Below are positions 27,002 to 35,192 of a stretch of DNA of 40,504 nt, in pieces. The translations under genes were made by a program, and so were the position numbers. This DNA comes from Micromonospora acroterricola. GTDB lineage: Bacteria; Actinomycetota; Actinomycetes; Mycobacteriales; Micromonosporaceae. Where the stretch lies: NCBI RefSeq assembly GCF_003172955.1, contig NZ_QGKR01000146.1, forward strand, positions 1 to 40,504, in the 5' to 3' direction. Under the pieces are notes generated by a model. That model did no database searches. It saw only the letters and a list, made by a program, of their open reading frames with translations, and had not been told where the DNA came from. Every line of letters begins with the position of its first letter. The first letter of the stretch is position 1.

Positions 27002-28221
27002 TGGACTTCTCGTACGACACCCGGACCGAAGAGCTGCGCGACGAGCTGTCCCGGTTCCTGACCGAACACGTCTACCCCGCCGAGGCGGTGCACGCCGAGC
27101 AGGCCGCCGCCGGCGACCCGTGGTCGCGTACCCCGGTGCTGGCCGAGCTGAAGGCGGAGGCCCGCAAGCGTGGCCTGTGGAACCTCTTCCTGCCCGACCC
27201 GCGCTACGGCGCCGGCCTGACCAATCTCCAGTACGCCCCGCTCGCCGAGTTGACCGGGCGCAGCCCGCACCTGGCGCCGGAGGCGGTCAACTGCGCCGCG
27301 CCGGACACCGGCAACATGGAGCTGCTGGCCGAGTTCGGCTCGGAGGCGCAGCGGGAGCGCTGGCTCATGCCGCTGCTGGAGGGGGAGATCCGGTCCGCGT
27401 TCTGCATGACCGAGCCGGACGTCGCCTCCTCCGACGCCACCAACATCGCCACCCGGATCACCCGCGACGGCGACGAGTACGTCATCAACGGCCGCAAGTG
27501 GTGGTCGTCCGGGGCGATGGACCCGCGCTGCGAGATCTTCATCGTGATGGGCAAGACCGACCCGGACGCCGACCGGCACCGCCAGCAGAGCATGGTGCTG
27601 GTCCCCCGCGACACCCCCGGCGTGACCGTGCGCCGGGGCATGACCGTCTTCGGCTACACCGACGGCACCCACGGCGGGCACGCCGAGATCGACTTCACCG
27701 ACGTCCGGGTGCCGGCGGAGAACCTCATCGGCGCCGAGGGCGCCGGCTTCGCCATCGCCCAGGCCCGGCTCGGCCCCGGCCGGATCCACCACTGCATGCG
27801 ACTCATCGGCATGGCCGAGCGGGCGTTGGAGCTGCTCTGCCGCCGGGCCAACGAACGGATCGCGTTCGGCCGGCCGCTGGCCGAGCAGGGCGTCGTCCGG
27901 GAGTGGATCGCCGAGTCGCGCGTGCGCATCGAGCAGTCCCGACTGCTGGTGCTCAAGACGGCCTGGCTGATGGACACCGTCGGCAACAAGGGCGCGCACA
28001 CCGAGATCCAGGCCATCAAGATCGGCACCCCGGCGATGGCGGAGTGGGTGATCGACAAGGCCATCCAGGGGTACGGCGGCGCCGGCGTCAGCCAGGACAC
28101 CCCGCTGGCCGCCCTGTGGGCGCAGACCCGCACCCTGCGCCTCGCCGACGGCCCCGACGAGGTCCACCGCTCCTCCCTGGCCAAGCGCGAACTCCGCCGC
28201 TGGACCCCCACCCCCACCTGA
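27001..28221 (+). CDS. Acyl-CoA dehydrogenase family protein (ACAD10/11, LvaC-type)
   Basis: A 406-residue FAD-dependent enzyme with the three-domain ACAD layout: the N-terminal helical part, the central beta-domain with [16 protein letters not shown] and [12 protein letters not shown], and the C-terminal helical part ending in [12 protein letters not shown] ... [14 protein letters not shown]. The [11 protein letters not shown] motif and the position right after an APH-like kinase favour the ACAD10/11 group over classical fatty acyl-CoA dehydrogenases. ATG 27001 overlaps the kinase stop (TGATG), which is strong coupling; GTG 26998 is also possible. Proposed role: conversion of 4-phospho-acyl-CoA to a normal beta-oxidation intermediate. 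Confidence 0.92.
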   Translation: MDFSYDTRTEELRDELSRFLTEHVYPAEAVHAEQAAAGDPWSRTPVLAELKAEARKRGLWNLFLPDPRYGAGLTNLQYAPLAELTGRSPHLAPEAVNCAAPDTGNMELLAEFGSEAQRERWLMPLLEGEIRSAFCMTEPDVASSDATNIATRITRDGDEYVINGRKWWSSGAMDPRCEIFIVMGKTDPDADRHRQQSMVLVPRDTPGVTVRRGMTVFGYTDGTHGGHAEIDFTDVRVPAENLIGAEGAGFAIAQARLGPGRIHHCMRLIGMAERALELLCRRANERIAFGRPLAEQGVVREWIAESRVRIEQSRLLVLKTAWLMDTVGNKGAHTEIQAIKIGTPAMAEWVIDKAIQGYGGAGVSQDTPLAALWAQTRTLRLADGPDEVHRSSLAKRELRRWTPTPT

Positions 28222-28242
28222 GGCGCACCGCGCCCTCACCCC

Positions 28243-28303
28243 GTTGATCATGAAGTTATTGCCATCCACGTCGGCGTGTCACCGCACTAACTTCATGATC
28301 AAC
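28243..28303. repeat. Long-loop palindromic element between convergent genes
   Basis: The arms GTTGATCATGAAGTTA (28243-28258) and its exact complement (28288-28303) enclose a 29-nt loop. The arms are AT-rich against the surroundings. It lies between convergent genes and may terminate both. The GATC-n-TG...AGTT...GCC pattern resembles the palindromes at 16396 and 17452. Confidence 0.9.
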
Positions 28304-28340
28304 AGAGCGTCCGGCGCCAGCCGGGGCGGCCGGGGCGGGG

Positions 28341-29387
28341 TCAGGCGGAGTTGCGGTGGATCAGTTGGGTGTCGAGGAGGATGTGGGGGGCGGGGAGGTC
28401 GTCGCCGCGGATCCGGGCGACCAGCAGCCGGGCCATCTGCCGGCCCATCTCCTCCACCGGCTGGAAGACCGTGGTCAGCGGCGGGTCCGCCTGCCGGGCG
28501 ATCGGCGCGTCGTCGAAGCCGATCACGGCGACGTCCTCGGGGACCCGCCGGCCGGCCTCCCGCAGGGTCCGCAGCGCGCCGAACGCCATCAGGTCGGACG
28601 CGACGAAGACGGCGTCCAGGTCGGGGCAGGCGTCCAGCAGACGGCGCATGCCGGCCGCGCCGCTGCCCTCGCTGAAGTCGCCGTACGCGATCAGGTCGGG
28701 GTTGACGCCGGCCCCGGTGGCCTTGACGGCCTCGGTGTAGCCGGCCAACCGGGCCAGGCCGGCGCCCATGTCCTGTGGCCCGGCGATCGTGGCGATCCGG
28801 CGCCGCCCACGGCCGGCCAGGTACTCCACGGCCTGCCGGGCGCCGCCGACGTTGTCCACGTCGACGAACCAGGCCGGCTGGGCGCCCGGTTGCAGCATCC
28901 GGGCGGGCCGGCCGCCGAGGACAGCGGGCAGGCCGCGCTCCTCCAGCAGCGTCGGCAGCGGGTCGGCGTCGTGCAACGACAGCAGGAGTACGCCGTCGAC
29001 GTGCTGGTTGGTCAGGTGGTGCTCGACCCGTTCCCGCTCGACCGGCGACTGGGCCATGGCCAGCCAGAGCTGCATGGGGGTCTCCAGCAGCCCGGAGCTG
29101 ATGCCGCGCACGATGCCGGCGAAGAACGGCTCGGTGAAGACCCGTTCGCCGGATTCGGACACGACCAGCGCGACGGAGTCGGTGCGCTGGGTGACGAGGG
29201 CGCGGGCCGCCCGGTTCGGCACGTACCCCAGTTCGGCGATGGCCTGCTGTACCGCGGCCCGGGCCTCCGGGCTGACCTGGGGCGAGCCGTTGACCACGCG
29301 GGAGACCGTGCCCCGCCCGACGCCGGCGCGCGCCGCGACCGCGTCGAGGGTCGGGCGCCCGAGCGACCGGGTGCGCTGCGTTGTCAT
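28341..29387 (-). CDS. cebR: LacI-family cellobiose-sensing repressor CebR
   Basis: A 348-residue LacI/GalR regulator. The helix-turn-helix and hinge region are at residues 9-55 (TLDAVAARAGVGRGTVSRVVNG), followed by a periplasmic-binding-protein-like sensor domain with the GFDDAPIARQADPPLTTV block. ATG 29387 has GGAGGAG 5 nt upstream; an in-frame upstream start at 29441 is not conserved. It sits 82 nt after the GH1 gene and at the end of the cebEFG locus, as in Streptomyces. By homology it binds TGGGAGCGCTCCCA-type sites and releases them on binding cellobiose. Matching sites lie before cebE (two) and before the GH9 cellulase (one). No box precedes cebR itself. Confidence 0.9.
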   Translation of the reverse strand: MTTQRTRSLGRPTLDAVAARAGVGRGTVSRVVNGSPQVSPEARAAVQQAIAELGYVPNRAARALVTQRTDSVALVVSESGERVFTEPFFAGIVRGISSGLLETPMQLWLAMAQSPVERERVEHHLTNQHVDGVLLLSLHDADPLPTLLEERGLPAVLGGRPARMLQPGAQPAWFVDVDNVGGARQAVEYLAGRGRRRIATIAGPQDMGAGLARLAGYTEAVKATGAGVNPDLIAYGDFSEGSGAAGMRRLLDACPDLDAVFVASDLMAFGALRTLREAGRRVPEDVAVIGFDDAPIARQADPPLTTVFQPVEEMGRQMARLLVARIRGDDLPAPHILLDTQLIHRNSA

Positions 29388-29469
29388 CGTCTGCTCCTCC
29401 GACGGCGGGCGGGCCCGGTGCCACCCGCGGGAGGTGGACACCAGGACCGCCCTGATGGCTGGCCCGAGC

Positions 29470-30903
29470 CTATTGTGCGGCCAGACCGTTGCGTCGGATC
29501 ACCGAGGCGTACCACCTGGCGCTGGACTTGGGGATGCGGACCTGGGTGTCGTAGTCGACGTGGATCATGCCGAACCGCTTGGTGTAACCCCAGGCCCATT
29601 CGAAATTATCCATCAGTGACCAGGCGAAGTATCCCCGCAGGGGCACTCCGGCGTTGATCGCCTCGTGCGCGGCGCGCAGGTGGGCCTCGAAGTAGGCGAG
29701 CCGGTCGACGTCGTCGACCTCCCCGTCGACGACCGTGTCGACGAACGCGGAGCCGTTCTCGGTGACGTAGAGCGGCAGATCCGTGTACTCGTCGTGCACC
29801 CGCCGCAGCGTCTCGACCAGGCCGGGGGCGTCGATCTCCCAGTTCATGTCGGTGACCGGCACGCCCCGGGTGACGAACCGGACGTCCTCGCTGCCGGGCC
29901 AGCAGGAGGGCGCCCGCCAGTACGGCTCGGGCTCGGCGCCCTCGACCGGGGCGGCGACCACGTGCCGGCTGTAGTAGTTGATGCCGACCAGGTCCAGCGG
30001 CGTGGCGATGGTGGCCAGGTCACCGTCGCGCACGTGGTCGAAGTCGGTCACCGCGCTCAGGTCGGCCACGAGGTCCGCCGGGTACGACCCGCGCAGCAGC
30101 GGGTCGAGGAAGAACCGGTTGGCCAGCGCGTCGATCCGCCGGGCGGCGTCCACGTCGCCGGGCGCGTCGCTGGCCGGGTCGACCGGGTAGAGGTTGACCG
30201 TCACGCCCACCTCGGCCGTGGGCCGGGCGGCCCGCAGCGCCTGCACGGCGAGGCCGTGCCCGAGCATCAGGTGGTGTCCGGCGCGCACGGCGTCCGCCCC
30301 GTCGGACCGGCCGGGGGCGTGCACCCCCGAGCCGTACCCGAGGAACGCCGAGCACCACGGCTCGTTCAGCGTGGTCCAGTAGCGCACCCGGTCGCCGAGC
30401 GCGTCGGCGACCAGGGTGGTGTAGTCGGCGAAGCGGGCGGCGGTGTCGCGGGACGGCCAGCCGCCGGCGTCCTCCAGCGGCTGCGGCAGGTCCCAGTGGT
30501 AGAGGGTGAGCCACGGCTCGATGCCGTGCCCGAGCAGCTCGTCGACCAGGCGTCGGTAGAAGTCCAGGCCACGCGTGTTGGCCGCGCCGGTGCCGCCGGG
30601 CTGCACCCGGGGCCAGGAGACCGAGAAGCGGTACGACTTCAGCCCCAGCTCGGCCATCAGCGCGACGTCGCCGCCGAGCCGGTGGTAGTGGTCGCAGGCC
30701 ACGTCGCCGGTGTGCCCGGCGACCACCCGGCCGTCGGTGTGGCTGAAGGTGTCCCAGATGGACGGTGTGCGGCCGTCCTCGGCCGCCGCCCCCTCGATCT
30801 GGTACGCCGCGGTCGCGGCCCCCCACAGGAAGCCGGGCGGGAAGGTCAGCCCGGGGCGCTCGTCGAGGACGCCGACGGCGGGCGGGCTGGCGGGGTTGCT
30901 CAC
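29470..30903 (-). CDS. bglC: GH1 beta-glucosidase (cellobiase)
   Basis: A 477-residue intracellular family 1 glycoside hydrolase. It has the N-terminal [19 protein letters not shown] signature, the acid/base E181 in TTLNEPW and the nucleophile E382 in YVTENGSAF. No signal peptide is present, so it acts on cellobiose or short cellodextrins after import. The GTG start overlaps the stop of the cebG-type permease gene by 4 nt (GTGA), which makes it the fourth gene of the cebEFG-bglC operon, as in Streptomyces. It would be controlled by CebR through the cebE promoter. Confidence 0.95.
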   Translation of the reverse strand: MSNPASPPAVGVLDERPGLTFPPGFLWGAATAAYQIEGAAAEDGRTPSIWDTFSHTDGRVVAGHTGDVACDHYHRLGGDVALMAELGLKSYRFSVSWPRVQPGGTGAANTRGLDFYRRLVDELLGHGIEPWLTLYHWDLPQPLEDAGGWPSRDTAARFADYTTLVADALGDRVRYWTTLNEPWCSAFLGYGSGVHAPGRSDGADAVRAGHHLMLGHGLAVQALRAARPTAEVGVTVNLYPVDPASDAPGDVDAARRIDALANRFFLDPLLRGSYPADLVADLSAVTDFDHVRDGDLATIATPLDLVGINYYSRHVVAAPVEGAEPEPYWRAPSCWPGSEDVRFVTRGVPVTDMNWEIDAPGLVETLRRVHDEYTDLPLYVTENGSAFVDTVVDGEVDDVDRLAYFEAHLRAAHEAINAGVPLRGYFAWSLMDNFEWAWGYTKRFGMIHVDYDTQVRIPKSSARWYASVIRRNGLAAQ

Positions 30904-31742
30904 GACTTGACGGCACCTTCCATGATGCCGCCGATGATCTGGCGGCCGAACACGAGAAAGACGAGCACGAGGGGGATGGTGCCGATCGCCGTGGCGGCGA
31001 ACACCTGGGAGTAGTCGGTGTAGTAGGCGTACGACAGGAAGGAGAGCGAGACCTGGAGGGTCGGGTTCTCCGGGGTGAGGATGGCGTACGGCCAGATGAA
31101 CGAGTTCCAGGTCTCCATGAAGGTCAGCAGACCGAGCACGCCGGCGGCGGGACGTAGCGCGGGCAGCACGATGCTCCAGTAGATCCGGAACGTGCTCGCC
31201 CCGTCGACGCGGCCGGCCTCGATCAGCTCGTCGGAGATGGCCTGGCTGGCGTACTGCCGCATCATGAACACGCCGAAGGCGCTGACCAGGAACGGCACGG
31301 TGACCGCGTAGAGGGTGTCGTACCACCCCAGGTCCTGCATCATGGACCAGAGCGGGATGAGGCCCATCTGGGTCGGGATCATCATGGTGACGATGATCGC
31401 CAGCAGGAGGGCGTTGCTGCCCTTGAACCGCAGTTTGGCGAAGGCGAACCCGGCCAGCGAACCGGTGAGCACCACCGACAGGGTGACCACCGAGGAGACG
31501 ATGATCGAGTTCATCATGCCGGTGAGGAAGTTCGCGGCGTCGTTGTCGAGCACCCGTCCGAAGTTGTCACCGAACGCTCCGCCGGGGGTCAGCGGCGGCG
31601 GCACGTCGTTGATGGAGTCCAGGCTGCGACTGCCGATCACCAGCATGTAGTAGAACGGGTAGATCGACAGCAGCGCCGCCAGGAGGAGCGCCACGTAGGT
31701 CAGCGGGCTGGTGCGCCACAGGCGCTGGGAAGCCGAGATCAT
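30900..31742 (-). CDS. cebG: Cello-oligosaccharide ABC transporter permease CebG
   Basis: A 280-residue inner-membrane permease of the CUT1 MalG-like group with six membrane segments. The EAA loop [20 protein letters not shown] (about 185-204) contacts the ATPase. It pairs with CebF, encoded 10 nt upstream in the operon, to form the channel. The ATPase is not encoded in this locus; in Streptomyces the shared ATPase MsiK, encoded elsewhere, energises CebEFG, and the same is likely here. It overlaps bglC by 4 nt. Confidence 0.92.
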   Translation of the reverse strand: MISASQRLWRTSPLTYVALLLAALLSIYPFYYMLVIGSRSLDSINDVPPPLTPGGAFGDNFGRVLDNDAANFLTGMMNSIIVSSVVTLSVVLTGSLAGFAFAKLRFKGSNALLLAIIVTMMIPTQMGLIPLWSMMQDLGWYDTLYAVTVPFLVSAFGVFMMRQYASQAISDELIEAGRVDGASTFRIYWSIVLPALRPAAGVLGLLTFMETWNSFIWPYAILTPENPTLQVSLSFLSYAYYTDYSQVFAATAIGTIPLVLVFLVFGRQIIGGIMEGAVKS

Positions 31743-31752
31743 CGATCTCTCC

Positions 31753-32724
31753 TCACTTCGCCGAGCGGCGGACGAGTAGGAAGTTGAACAGCGACACCAG
31801 GACGATGATCATGAAGATCGCCCAGGCGACCGCGGCTCCGTAGCCGGCGGAGTTCAGGTTCACGATGCCCATCTCGTACATGTACATGGCCAGCGTCTGG
31901 AACTCCCGCTGGCTGCCGCCGAGAATGTTGCCGTTGGCGAAGAGCAGTGGCTCGGTGAAGAGCTGCATGCCGCCGATCGTGGACAGGATGACCACGAAGA
32001 TGAAGGTGGGCTTGAGCATGGGCAGGGTGATCTGCCAGAACTGCCGCCACGGGCTGGCGCCGTCGATCGCCGCTGCCTCGTAGAGATCCTTCGGGATCGC
32101 CTGCATGCCGGCGAGCAGGATCAGGGTGTTGTACCCGGTCCAGCGCCAGTTGACCATCGAGGAGATGGCGAACCACGAACTCCACCGCTGCCCGTCCCAG
32201 TCGACCGGGTCGACACCGACGAGGCTCAGCAGCCAGTTGAACAGGCCGAACTCCCGCTGGAACAGCATCCCGAAGACGATCGCGACCGCGGCCACCGACA
32301 CCACGTTCGGCATGAAGATGGCCATCCGGAAGAAGGTCTTGGCGCGCAGGAAGGTCCGGTTGAGCAGGTTCGCCAGGAAGAGGGCGAGCAACAGCTGCGG
32401 GATGGTCGAGAGGGCGAAGATGCCGAACGTGTTGACCAGCGCGTTCCAGAAGTACTCGTCGGAGAACAGCCGGGTGTAGTTGTCGAAGCCGATGAACGAG
32501 TGATCGCCGATCATGTCCCAGTCGTGCAGCGACATCCAGGCGGTACGCACCATCGGGTACAGCCCGAACGCGCCGAAGATCAGGAAGAACGGGGCGATGT
32601 AGAGGTACGGCGAGTACTTGACGTCGAGATGGTTGAGGAACCTTCCCCGGCGAAGTCGGGAAGGGACGTCGGGAGAAGGCGGTGCTGCTGGCGACGGCGG
32701 TGCCGTCGTGGCCGACAGGCTCAT
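31753..32724 (-). CDS. cebF: Cello-oligosaccharide ABC transporter permease CebF
   Basis: A 323-residue MalF-like permease. The N-terminus is a 30-residue Ser/Pro-rich cytoplasmic stretch, followed by six membrane segments starting at YLYIAPFFLIFGAFGLYP. The EAA loop is YEAAAIDGASPWRQFWQITLPML. It lies between cebE and cebG on one operon. A 108-nt spacer with a stable hairpin separates it from cebE, which probably lets the binding protein be made in excess. ATG 32724 lacks a strong Shine-Dalgarno (AGGAAA-type purines lie upstream). Confidence 0.92.
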   Translation of the reverse strand: MSLSATTAPPSPAAPPSPDVPSRLRRGRFLNHLDVKYSPYLYIAPFFLIFGAFGLYPMVRTAWMSLHDWDMIGDHSFIGFDNYTRLFSDEYFWNALVNTFGIFALSTIPQLLLALFLANLLNRTFLRAKTFFRMAIFMPNVVSVAAVAIVFGMLFQREFGLFNWLLSLVGVDPVDWDGQRWSSWFAISSMVNWRWTGYNTLILLAGMQAIPKDLYEAAAIDGASPWRQFWQITLPMLKPTFIFVVILSTIGGMQLFTEPLLFANGNILGGSQREFQTLAMYMYEMGIVNLNSAGYGAAVAWAIFMIIVLVSLFNFLLVRRSAK

Positions 32725-32787
32725 GCGAATTTCCTTTTCCGGCGAGGCCCGGGGGCCCTCGCGCAGGGCGCTACGCGGAGGGGACCG

Positions 32788-32823
32788 GCCGGTGGCGTCC
32801 GGGAAGCCCCGAACGCCACCGGC
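32788..32823 (-). terminator. Intercistronic hairpin between cebE and cebF
   Basis: GCCGGTGGCGT and its complement ACGCCACCGGC (11 bp) are separated by 14 nt in which CGGG and CCCG can pair further. It starts 11 nt after the cebE stop. It is probably a partial terminator or 3'-end stabiliser that raises binding-protein mRNA over permease mRNA. Confidence 0.65.
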
Positions 32824-32833
32824 AGGGAATCAC

Positions 32834-34123
32834 TCAGAAGGCACCCTGAGTCTTGGCATCCTTCGTGAACTGCTCCCAGGCCTTCGCCTTGTCGGCCTGC
32901 CCGCTCTCGAACGCCCGCAGGGCCGGCTCGAGCGCGTTCTCCTTGACCGCCTGGTGCTTCGGGCCCAGGTGGGTCGGCTGGATCTTGGCGACGCTCTCCC
33001 CGAAGATCTTGCCGGTCGGCGCGTTGCTGAAGTACTCGTTGGTGTAGCCGATGAAGGCCTCGTTCTTCAGCGCCTCCAGGTTGGTGGGCAGCGGGCCCTT
33101 GGCCTTGAAGGCCTCCACCTGGCTCTTCGCGTTGGTCAGGTACTCGGCGAGCTTCGCCGCCTCCTTCGGGTACTTGCTCTGCGCCGGAACCGCGAGCCAC
33201 GAGCCGCCCCAGTTACCGCCGCCGCCCGGCACGGACGCCACGTCCCACTTGCCCTTGTTGGCCGGACCGGAGTTCTCCGAGACGATGCCGAGCATCCAGG
33301 ACGGGCAGAAGGTGGCCGCGAAGGTGCCCTGCTTGAAACCACCCGACCACTCCGGCGACCAGGTCTGGGCCTTGGCGGAGATGTCCGCCATCGACGTGGC
33401 GGTGTCCCAGGCGTTCTTCACCGCGGGGCTGGTGTCCGCGATGATGTTGTCTTCCTTGTCGTAGAACAGGTCACCGTTGCCCTGGAACATCACGCCGTTG
33501 GAGACGGCGGTGATCGAGTCGATGAACGCCTTACCGCCGCTGCCCTGCTTGTACTTCAGACCGGCGTCGTGGAAGCCCTGCCAGTCCGGCCAGAGCGCCG
33601 ACACCTGGTCGCGCTCGGTGGGCAGACCGGCAGCCTGGAACAGGTCCTTGCGGTAGCAGACGGCGAGGCTGCCGACGTCGGTCGGGAGGCCGATCAGCCG
33701 ACCGTCCGGCGCCTTGCCCAGCTCCCACTTCCAGGGCAGGAACTCCTTGGAGTGGTCGGAGACCAACGGGTTGAGGTCGGCCCAGTTGCGCGCGTTGGGC
33801 TTGAACTCGTTGAGGATGCCCTCTTCCAGGGCGGTGACGTCCGCCGCGCCCTTGCCGGTGGCCAGGTAGCGGACCAGCTTCGGCCGGTACTCGGCGAGCT
33901 GGGCGGTCTTGCGCAGCTCAACCTTGATCCCGGTGTCCTTCTCGTACTGCTTGACGATCTCGTCGTAGCCGAACTCGCCGAAGGTGTCGACGACCAGCTT
34001 GGCCGGCTTCTCGCCGGCCGCCGGCTTGTCGTCGTCGTTGCCGCAGGCCGCGAGACCGCCGATTGCGGTGATCGCGGCCAGGGCAGCGGCCGCCAGGCGG
34101 GTACGCCGCGTGGTGACACTCAT
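32834..34123 (-). CDS. cebE: Cello-oligosaccharide-binding lipoprotein CebE
   Basis: A 429-residue extracellular solute-binding protein. The signal peptide ends in the lipobox LAAC (C27), so the protein is lipid-anchored outside the membrane. The mature part matches CUT1 family sugar-binding proteins (VVDTFGEFGYDEIVKQYEKDTG ... NWGGSWLAVPAQSK). Aromatic residues typical of sugar binding are plentiful. It is the first gene of cebEFG-bglC. ATG 34123 has GAGGGG 7 nt upstream. The promoter and two CebR boxes lie 120-190 nt upstream, giving a leader of about 130 nt. Cellobiose/cellotriose specificity is inferred from the locus. Confidence 0.93.
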   Translation of the reverse strand: MSVTTRRTRLAAAALAAITAIGGLAACGNDDDKPAAGEKPAKLVVDTFGEFGYDEIVKQYEKDTGIKVELRKTAQLAEYRPKLVRYLATGKGAADVTALEEGILNEFKPNARNWADLNPLVSDHSKEFLPWKWELGKAPDGRLIGLPTDVGSLAVCYRKDLFQAAGLPTERDQVSALWPDWQGFHDAGLKYKQGSGGKAFIDSITAVSNGVMFQGNGDLFYDKEDNIIADTSPAVKNAWDTATSMADISAKAQTWSPEWSGGFKQGTFAATFCPSWMLGIVSENSGPANKGKWDVASVPGGGGNWGGSWLAVPAQSKYPKEAAKLAEYLTNAKSQVEAFKAKGPLPTNLEALKNEAFIGYTNEYFSNAPTGKIFGESVAKIQPTHLGPKHQAVKENALEPALRAFESGQADKAKAWEQFTKDAKTQGAF

Positions 34124-34243
34124 TCGCTGACCCCTCTTTCCGGTGGTGAGGCTGGGTGTGGTGGGGGGTGCCTACCGCGCCGGGTCGGCCCCGGCGGTCA
34201 CCGGCGGCCGTACCGGAGGAACGCGGGTGACCCGCGCCACCTC

Positions 34244-34257
34244 CGGGAGCGCTCCCA
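34244..34257. promoter_or_regulatory. CebR box 1 (cebE), at the transcription start
   Basis: CGGGAGCGCTCCCA matches 13 of 14 positions of the CebR palindrome. It begins 2 nt downstream of the -10 hexamer and so covers the predicted start of transcription. Confidence 0.85.
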
Positions 34258-34259
34258 TG

Positions 34260-34288
34260 AGATTGCCGGGGGGTAACGGGGGTGTCAA
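34260..34288 (-). promoter_or_regulatory. Promoter of cebE-cebF-cebG-bglC
   Basis: On the minus strand TTGACA (34288-34283, a perfect -35) and CAATCT (34265-34260) are spaced by 17 nt. This is the best-formed vegetative promoter in the window. Transcription should start near 34253. Confidence 0.75.
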
Positions 34289-34296
34289 TAGGACGA

Positions 34297-34310
34297 TGGG
34301 AGCGTTCCCA
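34297..34310. promoter_or_regulatory. CebR box 2 (cebE), just upstream of -35
   Basis: TGGGAGCGTTCCCA matches 13 of 14 positions. Its centre is 53 nt from box 1, about five helical turns, so two repressor dimers would sit on the same face on either side of the promoter. Confidence 0.8.
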
Positions 34311-34419
34311 GATCGTTACCGCCATCGACGACGGGGACAGGTCCGGAGAAGACACGCGAATCCCGGCAGGCCGGACGGAGACTCCGTGTCGGTCCAGGGA
34401 GCAGCGCCACCGGGCCTCG

Positions 34420-34454
34420 GCGCACGCGCGGCGGCCCCGGCAACGCGCGTGCGC
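34420..34454 (-). terminator. Hairpin terminator after the pRiA4b ORF-3-like gene
   Basis: GCGCACGCGCG and its exact complement (11 bp) with a 13-nt loop lie about 30 nt after the stop of the minus-strand gene at 34484. Confidence 0.6.
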
Positions 34455-34483
34455 GGTGTCCGCGGCTTCGCTGGGACGCGGGG

Positions 34484-35038
34484 TCAGCAGAAGCGGCGCA
34501 GCAGCGTGCCGGTGCGGCCGGCGTCGAAGCGGGACGGGTCGAACGTGGAGCCCGCCCAGTCGCGCAGAGCGGCATGCGCCGGATCGGCGAAGTCGGCCGG
34601 ATCCGCCAGCGCGACCAGCAGCGCCTGGTAGCCCGACGGCCCGCCGATGCCCTCCGGCGGGCAGGCCCGCTCGCCGTCCAGACAGACCGGGTACCGCTCC
34701 TCGGGGTCCGCGGTCAAGGCGTCCTCGACCACCAGGCCGTGCTCCCACCAGTCGCCGAAGTCGTAGGTGTAGGAGAACCGGCTGCCCTTGCCCAGCACCG
34801 CGTCGAGCCGGACGTCCAGCTCGTCGTGCAGCGCCAGCTCGCCGTCCGGGTCGGGCTCGCCGTACTGCAACCCGTCGATCTCGAACGAGTGCAGGTGGCA
34901 GTCCCGCCAGCCCATCGCGTGCTGCACCACGCGGTGCAGCCGGTCGAGCGTGTAGCCGGCCGGAACGAGCACCCGACGCCAGACCGGCGGGCGGACTCCG
35001 GCGAGGGACATCTTCAGCTGGAAGATCTGACGGGGCAT
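34484..35038 (-). CDS. Plasmid pRiA4b ORF-3-like (IS1096 TnpR-like passenger) family protein
   Basis: A 184-residue protein of the pRiA4b ORF-3 family: QLKMSLAGVRPPVWRRVLVPAGYTLDRLHRVVQHAMGW at the start, then FSYTYDFGDWWEHGLVVE and CPPEGIGGPSGYQ. The family is common on chromosomes and near transposons, but its function is unknown, and no transposon surrounds this copy. ATG 35038 has GGGAGG about 10 nt upstream. It is divergent from a 39-residue Cys-rich gene with only 34 nt between start codons, so the two promoters must overlap. Confidence 0.82.
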   Translation of the reverse strand: MPRQIFQLKMSLAGVRPPVWRRVLVPAGYTLDRLHRVVQHAMGWRDCHLHSFEIDGLQYGEPDPDGELALHDELDVRLDAVLGKGSRFSYTYDFGDWWEHGLVVEDALTADPEERYPVCLDGERACPPEGIGGPSGYQALLVALADPADFADPAHAALRDWAGSTFDPSRFDAGRTGTLLRRFC

Positions 35039-35060
35039 GCTGTCCTGTCCTCCCGCGGCT

Positions 35061-35066
35061 TAGGCT
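35061..35066 (+). promoter_or_regulatory. -10 element TAGGCT for the small Cys-rich gene and reductase
   Basis: TAGGCT ends 6 nt before ATG 35073, with no Shine-Dalgarno. It gives a leaderless transcript and lies within the 34-nt divergent spacer. Confidence 0.55.
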
Positions 35067-35072
35067 GCGAGC

Positions 35073-35192
35073 ATGATCTGCCGAGCGTGCCGGGCCCGGC
35101 GACACGACGACTGCCCGGGCCGGAACTGGTGCGACTGCCAGCACCGTACCGCCCGACCGACCCCTCCGGTCACTGGTCCGGCCAGCGAATGA
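35073..35192 (+). CDS. Small Cys-rich protein (39 aa), putative zinc-binding
   Basis: A 39-residue reading frame starting MICRACRARRHDDCPGRNWC. Five Cys in the first 22 residues (3, 6, 14, 20, 22: CxxC-x7-C-x5-CxC) plus nearby His suggest a small zinc or metal site. The second half is Pro/Thr-rich. Evidence that it is real: a leaderless -10 element 6 nt before the ATG, and a TGA stop that overlaps the reductase start by 4 nt (ATGA), so the reductase would be translated by coupling. I have an impression of similar short proteins in other actinobacteria but no named family. Function unknown. Confidence 0.7.
   Translation: MICRACRARRHDDCPGRNWCDCQHRTARPTPPVTGPASE

Larger units (their letters stand above)
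34124..34483. other. cebE upstream region
   Basis: It contains the cebE leader, the promoter at 34260-34288, CebR boxes on both sides of it, and the hairpin at 34420-34454 that ends the next gene. No coding sequence is supported here. Confidence 0.7.

Noticed and set aside
28244..28675. Plus-strand frame starting inside the 28243 palindrome
   Set aside because: It runs through the palindrome loop and antisense to cebR, and its Arg/Gly-rich translation has no family character.
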